NCBI RefSeq assembly: GCF_014207985.1
Contig: NZ_JACHMI010000001.1
Location: 10,709,001-10,773,000, forward strand
DNA: 64,000 bases
Origin: Nonomuraea rubra
GTDB taxonomy: Bacteria > Actinomycetota > Actinomycetes > Streptosporangiales > Streptosporangiaceae
Direction: 5' to 3'
This document shows, piece by piece, positions 44,164-52,513 of this stretch (positions within the stretch are counted from its first letter, which is position 1; every line of letters begins with the position of its first letter). The notes beneath the pieces are model-generated. The model had not been told where the DNA came from and ran no database searches. It saw only the letters and a program-made list of their open reading frames with translations. Position numbers and translations under genes: made by a program.

Positions 44164-44997
44164 ATGACGATGTTGCGCGTGCACGATGCCGAGCTCTACT
44201 ACCAGGCCCGCGGCACGGGGCCGTTCCTGCTGATCTCCCAGAGTGGTGAGGGTGACGCCGACCGGAGCGTCGACCTGGTGGACCACCTCGCCGACGCGTA
44301 CACGGTGGTCACCTACGATCGGCGCGGCCTCAGCCGCAGCACCAGGGCCGGGGCCACGGCGAGCGTCCGGCAGCACGCCGATGACGTGCACCGGCTCCTG
44401 GCCCACCTCACCGACCAGCCGGTCATCATGCTCGGACTGAGCCTCGGCGCCTCCATCGGCCTGCACCTGGCCATGCGCCACCCGGAGCAGCTCGGCCTGC
44501 TCATCGCGCACGAGCCCGTCTCACCGTGGCTGCTCCCCGCCGCCGAACGGGACCGGCACCGGGCGGAGCTCGCCGGGATCCGCGGCCTCTACCTCGAAGC
44601 CGGCCTCCCCGCCGCGCTCAAGGAGGTGACCCGAGTGCTCGGCATCACCGGAGGCGGTGCCGGAGACGGTGCTGGTGGCGGTGCCGAGCCCGGGCTGACC
44701 CCGCAGCCCATGACCGCCCAGCGCCAGGCGAACTTCGACCACTTCATCCGCCACGACTTCCGCGCCGTCATCGACGACGACCTCGACCTGACCGGCTGCC
44801 GCACCCGCATCCTGCCCGCCGCCGGTCTCACCACCCCGGCCACCGTCTTCGACCGCCGCTGTGCCGACGAGCTGGCCGCGCTCCTGCGCACCGAGGTCGC
44901 GATGCTGCCCGGCGGCCACAACGGCAGCCTCACCCACCCCCGCGCGTACGCCGCCCGCCTGCGCGAACTTCTCCCCGAACTCCTGCCTGCCTCCTGA
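44164..44997 (+). CDS. Alpha/beta hydrolase
   Basis: A 277-residue hydrolase with VTYDRRGLSRS, nucleophile GLSLGAS, and a His in GGHNGSL near the C-terminus. A Gly/Ala-rich insert (about 160-178) lies in the cap region. It resembles small-molecule esterases controlled by an adjacent MarR regulator, perhaps for detoxification. The embedded operator/promoter makes it a likely target of that MarR protein. Leaderless start. Confidence 0.85.
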   Translation: MTMLRVHDAELYYQARGTGPFLLISQSGEGDADRSVDLVDHLADAYTVVTYDRRGLSRSTRAGATASVRQHADDVHRLLAHLTDQPVIMLGLSLGASIGLHLAMRHPEQLGLLIAHEPVSPWLLPAAERDRHRAELAGIRGLYLEAGLPAALKEVTRVLGITGGGAGDGAGGGAEPGLTPQPMTAQRQANFDHFIRHDFRAVIDDDLDLTGCRTRILPAAGLTTPATVFDRRCADELAALLRTEVAMLPGGHNGSLTHPRAYAARLRELLPELLPAS

Positions 44998-45021
44998 CCG
45001 CACACGTGTACGCTTCCGCGG

Positions 45022-46596
45022 GTGTCGGAATTATCGGTCCCGGGTTACGAGATCAAGGGCGTACTCGGTCAGGGTGGCTTCGGCGTGGTCTACCTCGCCC
45101 TGCAGTCGGCCGTCGGCCGTGAGGTGGCGCTGAAGGTCGACAACCGGGTGCTGCTGTCCGAGCGCGACAGGCGCCGCTTCCTCCGCGAGGTCACGGCGGC
45201 CGGCGCGCTGTCCGGCCATCCGCACGTGGTTCCCGTCTACGACGCGGGGCTGCTGCCGGACGGCCGGCCGTACATGGTGCTGGAGCTGTGCCCCGGCGGC
45301 TCGCTGGCCGGGCGGACGCTCTCCCCCGCCGACGCCAGGGACGTCGGCGTACGCATCGCCGACGCGCTGGCCGCCGCACACGCGCAGGGCGTGCTGCACC
45401 GCGACGTGAAACCCGCCAACATCCTGCTCAACCGGTACGGCCAGGTCGCGCTGTCGGACTTCGGCCTGGCCACCATGCCCGCCTCCGGCCCCGACGCCTC
45501 GGTCACCCGCGAGTCCCTGACCCCCTCCTACGCCCCGCCCGAGGCGTTCGAGCTGGCCGAGCCGTCACCCGTGGGCGACGTGTACGCCCTCGCGGCCACC
45601 GTCTACGCGCTGCTGTCCGGCCGCCCGCCCCGGTTCCCGGAGAGCGGCGTGCCCAACCTGGCGATGATCCTCGCCCTGCACCGCCTGCCCGTCCCGGACA
45701 TCCCCGGCGTGCCCCCGGAGCTGACGTCCGTACTCCGCCGTGCCCTGGCCACCGACCCCCGCCAGCGCACTCCCAGCGCGGCGGCCTTCCGCGACGAGCT
45801 GACCGCCGTCCCCCTCCCCCCGTCCACCCCCTCAGGCCGCCACACCCCGCCCATGGGCCACCACCCGGCCCCCGTCCCGTCCCCGGGACGCCACTCGGCC
45901 CCGCAGCTGAGCGGGCCGCCCTTGGGAGCACCGCAGTCCACCAATCCGCCACCGCAGGAGCCGATCACCAGACCCCCGGTGGCACCACACGGCATCAACA
46001 AGGTCCTGGTGGCGATCATCGCCGCCCTGTCCCTGGTGATCGTGGCCGGCGCTGGCGCGTTCGTCTACACGCAGATCATCCAGCAGCCCCCGGAGAGCGG
46101 GCGGAAGGATGCCTCACCGGGCGCCACCATGCCCGCCGCCACGCCCGCCGCCAAGAGCCCGAAGCCCAGCGTGTTCACGGGCCTGGACACGTACACGGAG
46201 AACTGCCCCGCCGCGAAGATCAAGGGCGGTGGCGCGGCGTGCGTGCGGGAGGCGGAATGCTGGGGCGGCCTGGTCATCATCGTGGGCGACACCAAGGCCA
46301 GGCGGCTGGGCTGTGAGGAGTCGCACTCGTGGGAGACGTTCGCGGTCGCCCCCATCCCGAAGGACGCCGAGACGTACGTCCAGCAGGACCTCGCCAGGCA
46401 CCCGACCGTGAAGAAGGTCTGCAGCCGCACGATCCTGCTGGCCACCAGGACCGGCACGGCCCGGAGCGTCGCCGCCGCAGGGTGGCGGGCGGACGTGATG
46501 CCGCCGTCGCAGTCCCAGTTCGAGGACGGGGTGCGGTTCTACCGCTGCATCGCCAGCCGGACCGGCGTGGACTCGCGCAAGTCCTACTTCCACTGA
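45022..46596 (+). CDS. Membrane-anchored serine/threonine kinase with septum-formation-like sensor
   Basis: A 524-residue receptor-like kinase. Kinase domain 1-270: glycine loop GQGGFG (16-21), Lys38, HRDVKPAN (Asp128), DFG (146-148). A Pro-rich linker (270-320) precedes one transmembrane helix (about 325-345). The outer domain has five cysteines and resembles septum-formation domains (GCEESHSWETF). It probably senses an envelope cue. TACGCT 7 nt before GTG 45022 implies a leaderless mRNA. A small ACCTG/CAGGT stem lies in the 9-bp gap to the convergent HxlR gene. Confidence 0.85.
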   Translation: MSELSVPGYEIKGVLGQGGFGVVYLALQSAVGREVALKVDNRVLLSERDRRRFLREVTAAGALSGHPHVVPVYDAGLLPDGRPYMVLELCPGGSLAGRTLSPADARDVGVRIADALAAAHAQGVLHRDVKPANILLNRYGQVALSDFGLATMPASGPDASVTRESLTPSYAPPEAFELAEPSPVGDVYALAATVYALLSGRPPRFPESGVPNLAMILALHRLPVPDIPGVPPELTSVLRRALATDPRQRTPSAAAFRDELTAVPLPPSTPSGRHTPPMGHHPAPVPSPGRHSAPQLSGPPLGAPQSTNPPPQEPITRPPVAPHGINKVLVAIIAALSLVIVAGAGAFVYTQIIQQPPESGRKDASPGATMPAATPAAKSPKPSVFTGLDTYTENCPAAKIKGGGAACVREAECWGGLVIIVGDTKARRLGCEESHSWETFAVAPIPKDAETYVQQDLARHPTVKKVCSRTILLATRTGTARSVAAAGWRADVMPPSQSQFEDGVRFYRCIASRTGVDSRKSYFH

Positions 46597-46605
46597 CCTG
46601 TCTGT

Positions 46606-47034
46606 TCAGGTGACGCGGGAATCGTAGGTCTCGCGGCTGGCGAGCACGTCGTCCATGTTCGTCTCGGCCCAGCTCTTGATGCCGCGCACCAGGTGGTGCA
46701 GGGAGAGGCCGAGGCCGGTCAGCTCGTAGGAGACCGTGACGGGCACGGTCGGCGTCACGGTGCGCGTGATGAGACCGTCGCGTTCCAGGGAGCGCAGGGT
46801 CTGCGTGAGCATCTTCTGGCTGACGCCGGCCAGCAGGCGGGACAGCTCCGAGTACCGCATCGGCCGGGGCTCGCCCGCGCATTCCGCACCGCCGTTGCCG
46901 AGCGCGGACAGGATCAGCGTGACCCATTTGCTGGAGATCCGGTCGAGCAGCTTGCGGCTCGGGCACGCCGCGATGAACGCGTCATACTCCGCCTTGACCT
47001 GCGCCCTCTTCTGGGCTGCCGTCGTCGTCGCCAT
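46606..47034 (-). CDS. HxlR-family transcriptional regulator
   Basis: A 142-residue winged-helix regulator with family core ISSKWVTLILSAL and FSELSRLLAGVSQKMLTQTL-like text (here YSELSRLLAGVSQKMLTQTL). A Cys in ACPSRKLLDRI sits where redox- or quinone-sensing HxlR proteins have one. Divergent from the aldo/keto reductase gene with two inverted repeats between, so it probably represses that gene and itself. Confidence 0.88.
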   Translation of the reverse strand: MATTTAAQKRAQVKAEYDAFIAACPSRKLLDRISSKWVTLILSALGNGGAECAGEPRPMRYSELSRLLAGVSQKMLTQTLRSLERDGLITRTVTPTVPVTVSYELTGLGLSLHHLVRGIKSWAETNMDDVLASRETYDSRVT

Positions 47035-47065
47035 CGACCTCTCCTCTGACTCGATGGTGCCTTAC

Positions 47066-47097
47066 GCACTCCGAAGTGCCTGCTTCCCGTTGGGAAG
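47066..47097. promoter_or_regulatory. Inverted repeats in the HxlR/AKR divergent promoter
   Basis: GCACT-N4-AGTGC (47066-47079) and CTTCCC-GTT-GGGAAG (47083-47097) lie next to each other in the 120-bp divergent gap. Either may be the HxlR operator; their spacing would place two dimers side by side. Confidence 0.5.
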
Positions 47098-47154
47098 TTA
47101 CCTATCCATACTGAAGCAAGAAACCGCTAGGAACCATCTAGAAGAGGCAGAGAT

Positions 47155-48027
47155 ATGAGCACGTCCCCCACTTCGCTCCCCGGCGGCACCTGGACCCTGG
47201 GCGATCTGACCGTCACCCGGTTCGGCTACGGTGCCATGCAGCTCGCCGGTCCCGGGGTGATGGGCCCGCCGGCCGACCACGACGGCGCACTCGCCGTCCT
47301 GCGCGAGGTCGCCGGCCTCGGAATCACCCATATCGACACCAGCGACGCCTACGGACCGCGCGTCACCAACCGGCTGATCCGTGAGGCGCTGCACCCGTAC
47401 CCCGAAACGCTGCACATCGTGACCAAGGTCGGCGCGACCCGTGACGCGCAGGGTGGCTGGCCGCCCGCCCGGCGGCCCGAAGACGTTCGCCGGGCCGTTC
47501 ACGAGAACCTGGAATCCCTCGGCCTACAAGTGCTCGACCTGGTCAATCTCCGGCTCGGCGACGCCCAGGGGCCGCAGCCGGGCTCGCTCGCCGAGCCGTT
47601 CGAAACGCTCGTCGAGCTCCAGCGGCAGGGCCTGATCCGGCACCTCGGGGTGAGCAACGCGACGGCGGAACAGGTCGCCGAGGCGCAGGCGATCGCGCCG
47701 ATCGTGTGCGTACAGAACCTGTACAACCTCGCCTACCGGCAGGACGACGAACTCATCGACGAGCTCGCCCAGCAGGGCATCGCGTACGTGCCGTTCTTCC
47801 CGCTCGGCGGCTTCAGCCCGCTCCAGTCCTCGGCGCTCTCGTCGGTGGCCGCCCGGCTGGAGGCGACGCCGATGTCCGTCGCCCTGGCCTGGTTGCTGCA
47901 TCGGTCGCCGAACATCCTGCTCATTCCCGGCACCTCGTCGGTGGCTCACCTGCGCGAGAACGTCGCCGGCGCGGGCCTCTCGCTCTCCGGCGACGTACTC
48001 ACCGAGCTGGACAAGATCGGCCGCTAG
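47155..48027 (+). CDS. Aldo/keto reductase
   Basis: A 290-residue NADPH-dependent oxidoreductase. The catalytic Asp and Tyr are in IDTSDAYG and the Lys in IVTKVG, but the usual catalytic His (LHRxD) position reads VNLRLGD, with Asn. Such a variant may alter carbonyl polarity or substrate. GVSN and IPGTSSVAHLREN bind the cofactor. Divergent from the HxlR regulator, which suggests induction by reactive carbonyls or quinones. Ribosome site GAAGAGGCAGAG precedes the ATG. Confidence 0.87.
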   Translation: MSTSPTSLPGGTWTLGDLTVTRFGYGAMQLAGPGVMGPPADHDGALAVLREVAGLGITHIDTSDAYGPRVTNRLIREALHPYPETLHIVTKVGATRDAQGGWPPARRPEDVRRAVHENLESLGLQVLDLVNLRLGDAQGPQPGSLAEPFETLVELQRQGLIRHLGVSNATAEQVAEAQAIAPIVCVQNLYNLAYRQDDELIDELAQQGIAYVPFFPLGGFSPLQSSALSSVAARLEATPMSVALAWLLHRSPNILLIPGTSSVAHLRENVAGAGLSLSGDVLTELDKIGR

Positions 48028-48055
48028 GCGGCACCGGGTCGCACCTGTAACAGGT

Positions 48056-48871
48056 TCACAGCCGCCGGACGCGCAGCACGCCGGTCAGCATCGGGAGGGT
48101 GAACTCGCCGCCGGCGGTCTCGGGCCGGCTCGCGAGGAAGGCGCCGATCCGGCCGAGCGCGGCCTCCCGTTCCTGCTCGGGCATGACCAGCATCCCCGCG
48201 CGCGTCGCGAGCGTCGCGACCAGGGAGTCGGCGGTGCGGCGCTGCCCGTGCGGGAACTCCGCCTGCTCCGGCGAGCCGAACCGGACGTCCGCGCCCGTCT
48301 TGAGACCCGTCTTGAGGCCCGTCTGGGGGTCCGTCTTGGGCAGGTGCATGGCGGCCGTCTCGGCGCGCCAGCTAGCAGGCGTGTCGCGCGGGCCGACGGC
48401 CGCGCTCCCGCTGACCCGCGCGAGCCCCGCCACCCAGTCGACGCTGTCGTCGAGCAGGTTCCACAGGCCGGCCAGGATGCCGCCGGGTGCGAGGACCCTG
48501 GCGATCTCGGGGCCCGCGACGGCCATGTCGAACCAGTGCATGGCGTTCCCGGCCAGCACGGCGTCAACGGACCCGTCCGGCAGGGGGATCGCCTCGGCAC
48601 TCCCCGGCAGGGCGCGCACAGCCGGCAACTCGCGGCGCAGCTCGGACAGCATCGCCGGGTCGGGCTCGACCGCCGTGACGTCGGCGCCCAGCGCGGCCAG
48701 CGTGGCGGTCAGCTTTCCCGTCCCCGCGCCGAGGTCGAGCACCCGCGGGCCGGGGGCGGGATCGAGCGCCCAGCGTACGGCGGCGTGGGCGTAGTCGGGG
48801 CGGTGCTCGGCGTATGCGGCCGCCGCTGCGCCGAATGACGAGCTGTGCAGTTGACGTTCGTGCTGTTCCAT
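48056..48871 (-). CDS. Class I SAM-dependent methyltransferase
   Basis: A 271-residue methyltransferase: VLDLGAGTGKLTATLAALGA (motif I), EPDPAM (acidic loop), and AVLAGNAMHWFD with the HWF typical of the UbiE/Trm9-like group. A small internal duplication gives TGLKTGLKTG (about 186-195). Acceptor unknown. It ends next to the convergent AKR gene; ACCTG-TAA-CAGGT lies in the gap without a T tract. Confidence 0.85.
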   Translation of the reverse strand: MEQHERQLHSSSFGAAAAAYAEHRPDYAHAAVRWALDPAPGPRVLDLGAGTGKLTATLAALGADVTAVEPDPAMLSELRRELPAVRALPGSAEAIPLPDGSVDAVLAGNAMHWFDMAVAGPEIARVLAPGGILAGLWNLLDDSVDWVAGLARVSGSAAVGPRDTPASWRAETAAMHLPKTDPQTGLKTGLKTGADVRFGSPEQAEFPHGQRRTADSLVATLATRAGMLVMPEQEREAALGRIGAFLASRPETAGGEFTLPMLTGVLRVRRL

Positions 48872-48957
48872 ACGGCTCCCTGGTCTGTACGGTCGATCAC
48901 GTACGTCTTCGGTGATATCAGCTTTGCCTGGGTGACGTGCGTTCGTAGGATCCGTGC

Positions 48958-49332
48958 ATGACGGACGAGAACGAGCGTGCCGTGCAGGCGGCCATCGACG
49001 GCGAGCTGCGGCTTCTCGACCCTGAGGTGCGTGCTTCTCCGGCCCTCGTCCGGGAGCTCCTGGACCCGGAGTTCACCGAGATCGGAGCCTCCGGACGCTG
49101 GTGGGACGCGGAGACGATCCTCACGGTGATGGCGGGATCGGTGGCCCCGGAGTCGCCGGTCGCGGTCAGCAAGATGTCGGGGGTCGTGCTGGCTCCGGGG
49201 ATCGTTCACCTGACGTACTTCGCCGAGAATCAGGGGCGCCGGGCATGGCGAAGCTCACTGTGGCGCCTGACGGAGACCGGCTGGCGCGTCTACTTTCACC
49301 AGGGCACCTTGGCTGAACGTCTTGAGCAGTGA
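48958..49332 (+). CDS. DUF4440/NTF2-like protein
   Basis: A 124-residue small alpha+beta-barrel protein with LLDPEFTEIGASGRWWDAETI and WRSSLWRLTETGWRVYFHQG, the usual DUF4440 pattern. The fold binds small ligands or acts as an isomerase; the role here is unknown. TAGGAT (48946-48951) is 6 nt before ATG, so the transcript is probably leaderless. Confidence 0.8.
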   Translation: MTDENERAVQAAIDGELRLLDPEVRASPALVRELLDPEFTEIGASGRWWDAETILTVMAGSVAPESPVAVSKMSGVVLAPGIVHLTYFAENQGRRAWRSSLWRLTETGWRVYFHQGTLAERLEQ

Positions 49333-49345
49333 CGCCGCCTGATTT

Positions 49346-49366
49346 CAAGATCCAGTAGACATCTTG
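49346..49366. promoter_or_regulatory. Inverted repeat before the ArsR-like gene (possible operator)
   Basis: CAAGAT-N9-ATCTTG is a perfect 6-bp-arm inverted repeat 35 bp before ATG 49401. It is centred near where a -35 would fall for the TACCGT -10 at 49388-49393, as expected for autoregulation. Confidence 0.5.
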
Positions 49367-49400
49367 AGCATCTCTACCTGCCGGTCCTACCGTCGTGGCC

Positions 49401-49967
49401 ATGCAACACCTCGACGACCCGGACGTGCTCAGGGTCTTGACCAGCCGGTTCCGGATGAAGCTGTTCAGCCTCCTCTTCCGGATCGGCCCGGTCACGGTGA
49501 GCGAGCTCGCCAGACGGATGGACGCCGACCCCGGCCAGGTGAGCTATCACCTGCGGCAACTGCAGAAACACGACTTGGTCGAGGACGTGCCGGACCTCGC
49601 CCGGGACAACCGGGAACGCTGGGTGCGGGCGGCTACCGGCGGACTGGCGGTAGTGGATCTCAAAACCCCTGAAGCCAGAGCCGTGGTGCAGGCCTGGACT
49701 TCACAGTGGGTGATCGACCAGTTCGAGAGGCTGCGCGACTTCGAACGCACCCACCTGACGTTTCCGGAGGACTGGCAGAACGCGGCCTTCGGAGGCAGCC
49801 ACCACCTCCGGCTCACCGCGGACGAGCTCGCGCAACTCGCCGGCCAGCTCAATGCCGTGCTGGAGCCGTGGCGCGAGCTGACCAGATCACGCGTCGAATC
49901 GAGCGAGGCGCCGCCGGATACTCGCCCGGTGTTCATCTTCTACCACGCGTTCCCGGAAGAACCGTGA
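49401..49967 (+). CDS. ArsR-type winged-helix regulator
   Basis: A 188-residue protein with an N-terminal winged helix (FRMKLFSLLFRIGPVTVSEL, then DPGQVSYHLRQLQKHDLVE) and a longer C-terminal helical region ending in RPVFIFYHAFPEEP. It lacks metal-binding Cys motifs, so it is of the non-metal ArsR type common near transporters or isomerases. I chose ATG 49401 because a TACCGT -10 lies 7 nt before it; GTG 49395 is the alternative. Confidence 0.8.
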   Translation: MQHLDDPDVLRVLTSRFRMKLFSLLFRIGPVTVSELARRMDADPGQVSYHLRQLQKHDLVEDVPDLARDNRERWVRAATGGLAVVDLKTPEARAVVQAWTSQWVIDQFERLRDFERTHLTFPEDWQNAAFGGSHHLRLTADELAQLAGQLNAVLEPWRELTRSRVESSEAPPDTRPVFIFYHAFPEEP

Positions 49968-49977
49968 GGAGCTGTCC

Positions 49978-50066
49978 GTGCATGAGGAGATGATCCGCGC
50001 GTATCTCGCTGAGTGGCGAGCCGAGGCCGCACGGCTACGCATGATCCCGCCGCGCCCGCGCCGGCC
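49978..50066 (+). pseudogene. Possible truncated 5' end of a gene after the ArsR regulator
   Basis: Ten bases after the regulator stop, a GTG with upstream GAGGAGC opens MHEEMIRAYLAEWRAEAARL, which looks like a real start. Within about 30 residues the frame runs antisense into the coding end of the LacI gene at 50070. It may be a gene cut off when the next locus was joined here. Too short to name. Confidence 0.3.
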
Positions 50067-50069
50067 TGC

Positions 50070-51080
50070 CTACTCGTACCGAGCCGTGCTGTCCCTCACG
50101 ATGAGCTCCGTAGCCAGCTCCACCCGCTTCGTCTCCGGCACCTCCCCATGCCCCATCGCCAGCACCGTCCGCGTGGCCAGCGCCGCCATCTCCTGCAACG
50201 GCTGCCGCACGGTCGTCAGCGGCGGCCAGGCCGACTTGGCCAGGGGCAGGTCGTCGAAGCCGACCACGCTCAGGTCCTCCGGTACGCGCAGGCCGCGCTG
50301 CCTGGCCGCCTCGAAGACGCCGAACGCCATCAGGTCGCTCCCGGCGAAGATGGCCGTGGGTGGCTCGGGGAGGGAGAGGAGGGCGTGGCCCTGGTCGTGG
50401 CCGGATTCGACGAGGAAGGTGCCGCGTCTGATCAGTTCGGGGACGACCGGGAGGCCGGCGGTTTCGAGGGCTGCCCGGTAACCGTCTATGCGCGCCTGGC
50501 TGCACAGCATGTCGGCGGGGCCGCTGATCATGCCGATGCGGCGGTGGCCGAGTTCGAGCAGGTGGCGGGTGGCTGCGAGGCCGCCGTTCCAGTTGGTGGC
50601 GCCGACGGAGATGACGCCGGGGGCGGGCTCGCCTTCCGGGTCCACCACGGCGAACGGCAGGGAGCGCGCGCTGAGCTGGGCCTGGATGCCCGTCGAGAGT
50701 CGCGAGGCGACTATCACGACGCCGTCCGTGCGCCGGGCGGCCAGGCGTTCGAGCCAGTCACGGCCAGGGCCCGCGTGCGTGTGCAGGACCGAGATGACGA
50801 CGCTGGCGCCGGCCTCGTGGGCCGCGCTCTCCGCCCCTCGGACGATCTCCATGGCCCAGGGTGACTCGATCTCCGCGAAGACCAGGTCCACCAGGCCGGC
50901 CGGGGTGTCGTCCTGGCTGATGCGCCGCTGGTAGCCATGCTCCTGCAGCAGCCGTTCGACCCTGTGGCGGGTCGCCGGAGCGACTTCCGGACGCCCGTTG
51001 ATGACCTTCGAGACCGTCGGGATGGAGACCCCGGCCTCCTCCGCGATCAGTGCGATCGTGACCCGCCTCTTCGCTGACAC
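50070..51080 (-). CDS. LacI-family regulator of the GH5 sugar operon
   Basis: A 336-residue repressor: helix-turn-helix IALIAEEAGVSIPTVSKVIN, hinge, and sugar-binding domain with LSVVGFDDLPLAKSAWPPLT. It starts at GTG 51080, 8 nt after a TACACT -10, so the mRNA is probably leaderless. Palindromes with CGAAASTTTCG lie in its own promoter and in front of the divergent transporter operon, so it likely controls both. Inducer unknown. Confidence 0.9.
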   Translation of the reverse strand: MSAKRRVTIALIAEEAGVSIPTVSKVINGRPEVAPATRHRVERLLQEHGYQRRISQDDTPAGLVDLVFAEIESPWAMEIVRGAESAAHEAGASVVISVLHTHAGPGRDWLERLAARRTDGVVIVASRLSTGIQAQLSARSLPFAVVDPEGEPAPGVISVGATNWNGGLAATRHLLELGHRRIGMISGPADMLCSQARIDGYRAALETAGLPVVPELIRRGTFLVESGHDQGHALLSLPEPPTAIFAGSDLMAFGVFEAARQRGLRVPEDLSVVGFDDLPLAKSAWPPLTTVRQPLQEMAALATRTVLAMGHGEVPETKRVELATELIVRDSTARYE

Positions 51081-51088
51081 AAATCGGG

Positions 51089-51108
51089 AGTGTATCCGAA
51101 AGTTTCGG
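51089..51108 (-). promoter_or_regulatory. lacI promoter with embedded operator CCGAAAGTTTCGG
   Basis: TACACT (-10) spans 51089-51094 on the minus strand, 8 nt from the GTG. The perfect odd-centre palindrome CCGAAA-G-TTTCGG (51096-51108) fills the spacer. Binding would autorepress. It shares the CGAAASTTTCG core with the site at 51192-51202. Confidence 0.7.
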
Positions 51109-51133
51109 TTTGGGATCGCTCCGGGACGAGGTG

Positions 51134-51163
51134 TTGACGCTTTACATGCCGTTTACCTACGAT
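51134..51163 (+). promoter_or_regulatory. Promoter of the GH5 sugar operon
   Basis: TTGACG (51134-51139) and TACGAT (51158-51163) with an 18-bp spacer. Transcription would start near 51170, upstream of the operator at 51192-51202 and 57 bp before the first gene. Confidence 0.6.
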
Positions 51164-51191
51164 CACGCCAAAGAAATTATCGGGGGGTTCA

Positions 51192-51202
51192 CGAAACTTT
51201 CG
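51192..51202. promoter_or_regulatory. LacI operator CGAAACTTTCG before the GH5 sugar operon
   Basis: Perfect odd-centre palindrome CGAAA-C-TTTCG in the 5' leader, 25 bp before the binding-protein start. Same core as the autoregulatory site 96 bp away, so the two could be bridged by a LacI tetramer or act as a roadblock. Confidence 0.7.
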
Positions 51203-51226
51203 CCTATAGCTGAGGAAGGGACCCCT

Positions 51227-52513
51227 ATGAAACGCACTCTCGTACTGGTCGCAACTGCGGTACTCCTGGCCGGCTGCGGTGGCGGAGGAGGAGAGACGGC
51301 TCCTCAGCAGAGCTCGGGCGGCGCCCCCGCCAAGGTCACGCTGGAGTGGTGGCACCTGTCCACGGCCGAGCCGCTCAAGTCGCTCTGGGCACAGCGCGCC
51401 AAGGAGTTCGAGGCGAAGAACCCGAACGTCACGATCAAGGCCACGGTCCTGGAGAACGAGGCGTACAAGGCCAAGCTGACCACGATCACGCAGTCGGGCA
51501 ACGCCCCCGACGTCTTCGCCTCCTGGGGCGGCGGCGTGCTCAAGCAGCAGATCGACGCCGGCCTGGTCAAGGACATCTCCACCGACGTCGCCGACGTGCT
51601 GCCGACCTTCACGCCGGCGGCGCTGAGCGCGTACCAGCTGGACGGCAAGACGTACGGCCTGCCGACCGACATCGGGCTGGTGGGTTTCTGGTACAACAAG
51701 AAACTTTTCGAAAAGGCAGGCATCACGGAGCCGCCCGCCACCTGGTCGGCGTTCCTGGAGGACGTCAAGAAGCTGAAGGCCGCGGGCGTCACCCCGATCG
51801 CCCTGGCCGGCAAGGAGAAGTGGCCCGGCCACTACTACTGGGCCTACCTGGCCCTGCGCATCGCCGGCCTGGACGCGCTCAAGCAGGCGGCCGTCGACCA
51901 CGACTTCACCAAGCCCGACTTCGTCGCCGCCGGCCAGCAGGTGAAGGCGCTGGCCGACCTGCAGCCGTTCCAGAAGGGCTTCCTGGGCGCCGCGTACTCC
52001 ACCCCGGACGGCCAGTCCGCCACCGTCAGCAACGGCAAGGCGGCCATGGAGCTGATGGGCCAGTGGGCGCCGAGCGTGCAGAACGACTCGGGCAAGGGCC
52101 TCGGCGACGACCTCGGCTTCTTCCCGTTCCCCGCGGTCGAGGGCGGCAAGGGCTCGATCGGTGACGCGTTCGGCGGTGGCGGCGGGCTGACCGTCGGCGC
52201 GGACGCGCCCAAGGAGGCCGTGGACTTCGTAAAGTTCATGACCGAGATGGGCAACCACACCAAGGCCGTGGAGTCCGGCGGCGTGCTGCCGGTGCTCAAG
52301 GGCGAGGAGAGCGCGGTCAAGGACCCGAACCTCAAGCAGGTGGCGACGCTGCTGGCCGGCGCCACCGGCTACCAGCTCTACCTGGACCAGGCCTACCCGC
52401 CGGCCGTCGGCCAGCAGGTCAACGACAGCGTGGCCGAACTGATCGCCGGTACGAAGACGCCGGAAGAGGTCGGCGCGGACATCTCCGAAGTGGCCAAGAG
52501 CGAAGCCGGATGA
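51227..52513 (+). CDS. Sugar ABC transporter substrate-binding lipoprotein (GH5 locus)
   Basis: A 428-residue family-1 solute-binding lipoprotein: signal MKRTLVLVATAVLLAGC with lipobox LLAGC (Cys17) and a Gly linker, then the two-lobe binding domain with TLEWWHLSTAEPLKSLW and GFWYNKKLFEKAGI. GAGGAAGGG about 7 nt before ATG 51227 fixes the start. It overlaps the permease gene by ATGA. Ligand inferred to be a beta-glucan oligosaccharide from the GH5 gene in the operon. Confidence 0.92.
   Translation: MKRTLVLVATAVLLAGCGGGGGETAPQQSSGGAPAKVTLEWWHLSTAEPLKSLWAQRAKEFEAKNPNVTIKATVLENEAYKAKLTTITQSGNAPDVFASWGGGVLKQQIDAGLVKDISTDVADVLPTFTPAALSAYQLDGKTYGLPTDIGLVGFWYNKKLFEKAGITEPPATWSAFLEDVKKLKAAGVTPIALAGKEKWPGHYYWAYLALRIAGLDALKQAAVDHDFTKPDFVAAGQQVKALADLQPFQKGFLGAAYSTPDGQSATVSNGKAAMELMGQWAPSVQNDSGKGLGDDLGFFPFPAVEGGKGSIGDAFGGGGGLTVGADAPKEAVDFVKFMTEMGNHTKAVESGGVLPVLKGEESAVKDPNLKQVATLLAGATGYQLYLDQAYPPAVGQQVNDSVAELIAGTKTPEEVGADISEVAKSEAG

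Noticed and set aside
46596..46611. ACCTG/CAGGT hairpin between convergent kinase and HxlR genes
   Set aside because: Only a 5-bp stem with no T tract; too weak to call a terminator.
48043..48055. ACCTG-TAA-CAGGT hairpin between the aldo/keto reductase and methyltransferase genes
   Set aside because: 5-bp stem with 3-nt loop and no T tract; could occur by chance.
51704..51715. Palindrome CTTTTCGAAAAG within the third binding-protein gene as a LacI operator
   Set aside because: Core differs from CGAAASTTTCG, and the codons encode a conserved LFEKAG segment of binding proteins; chance is likely.
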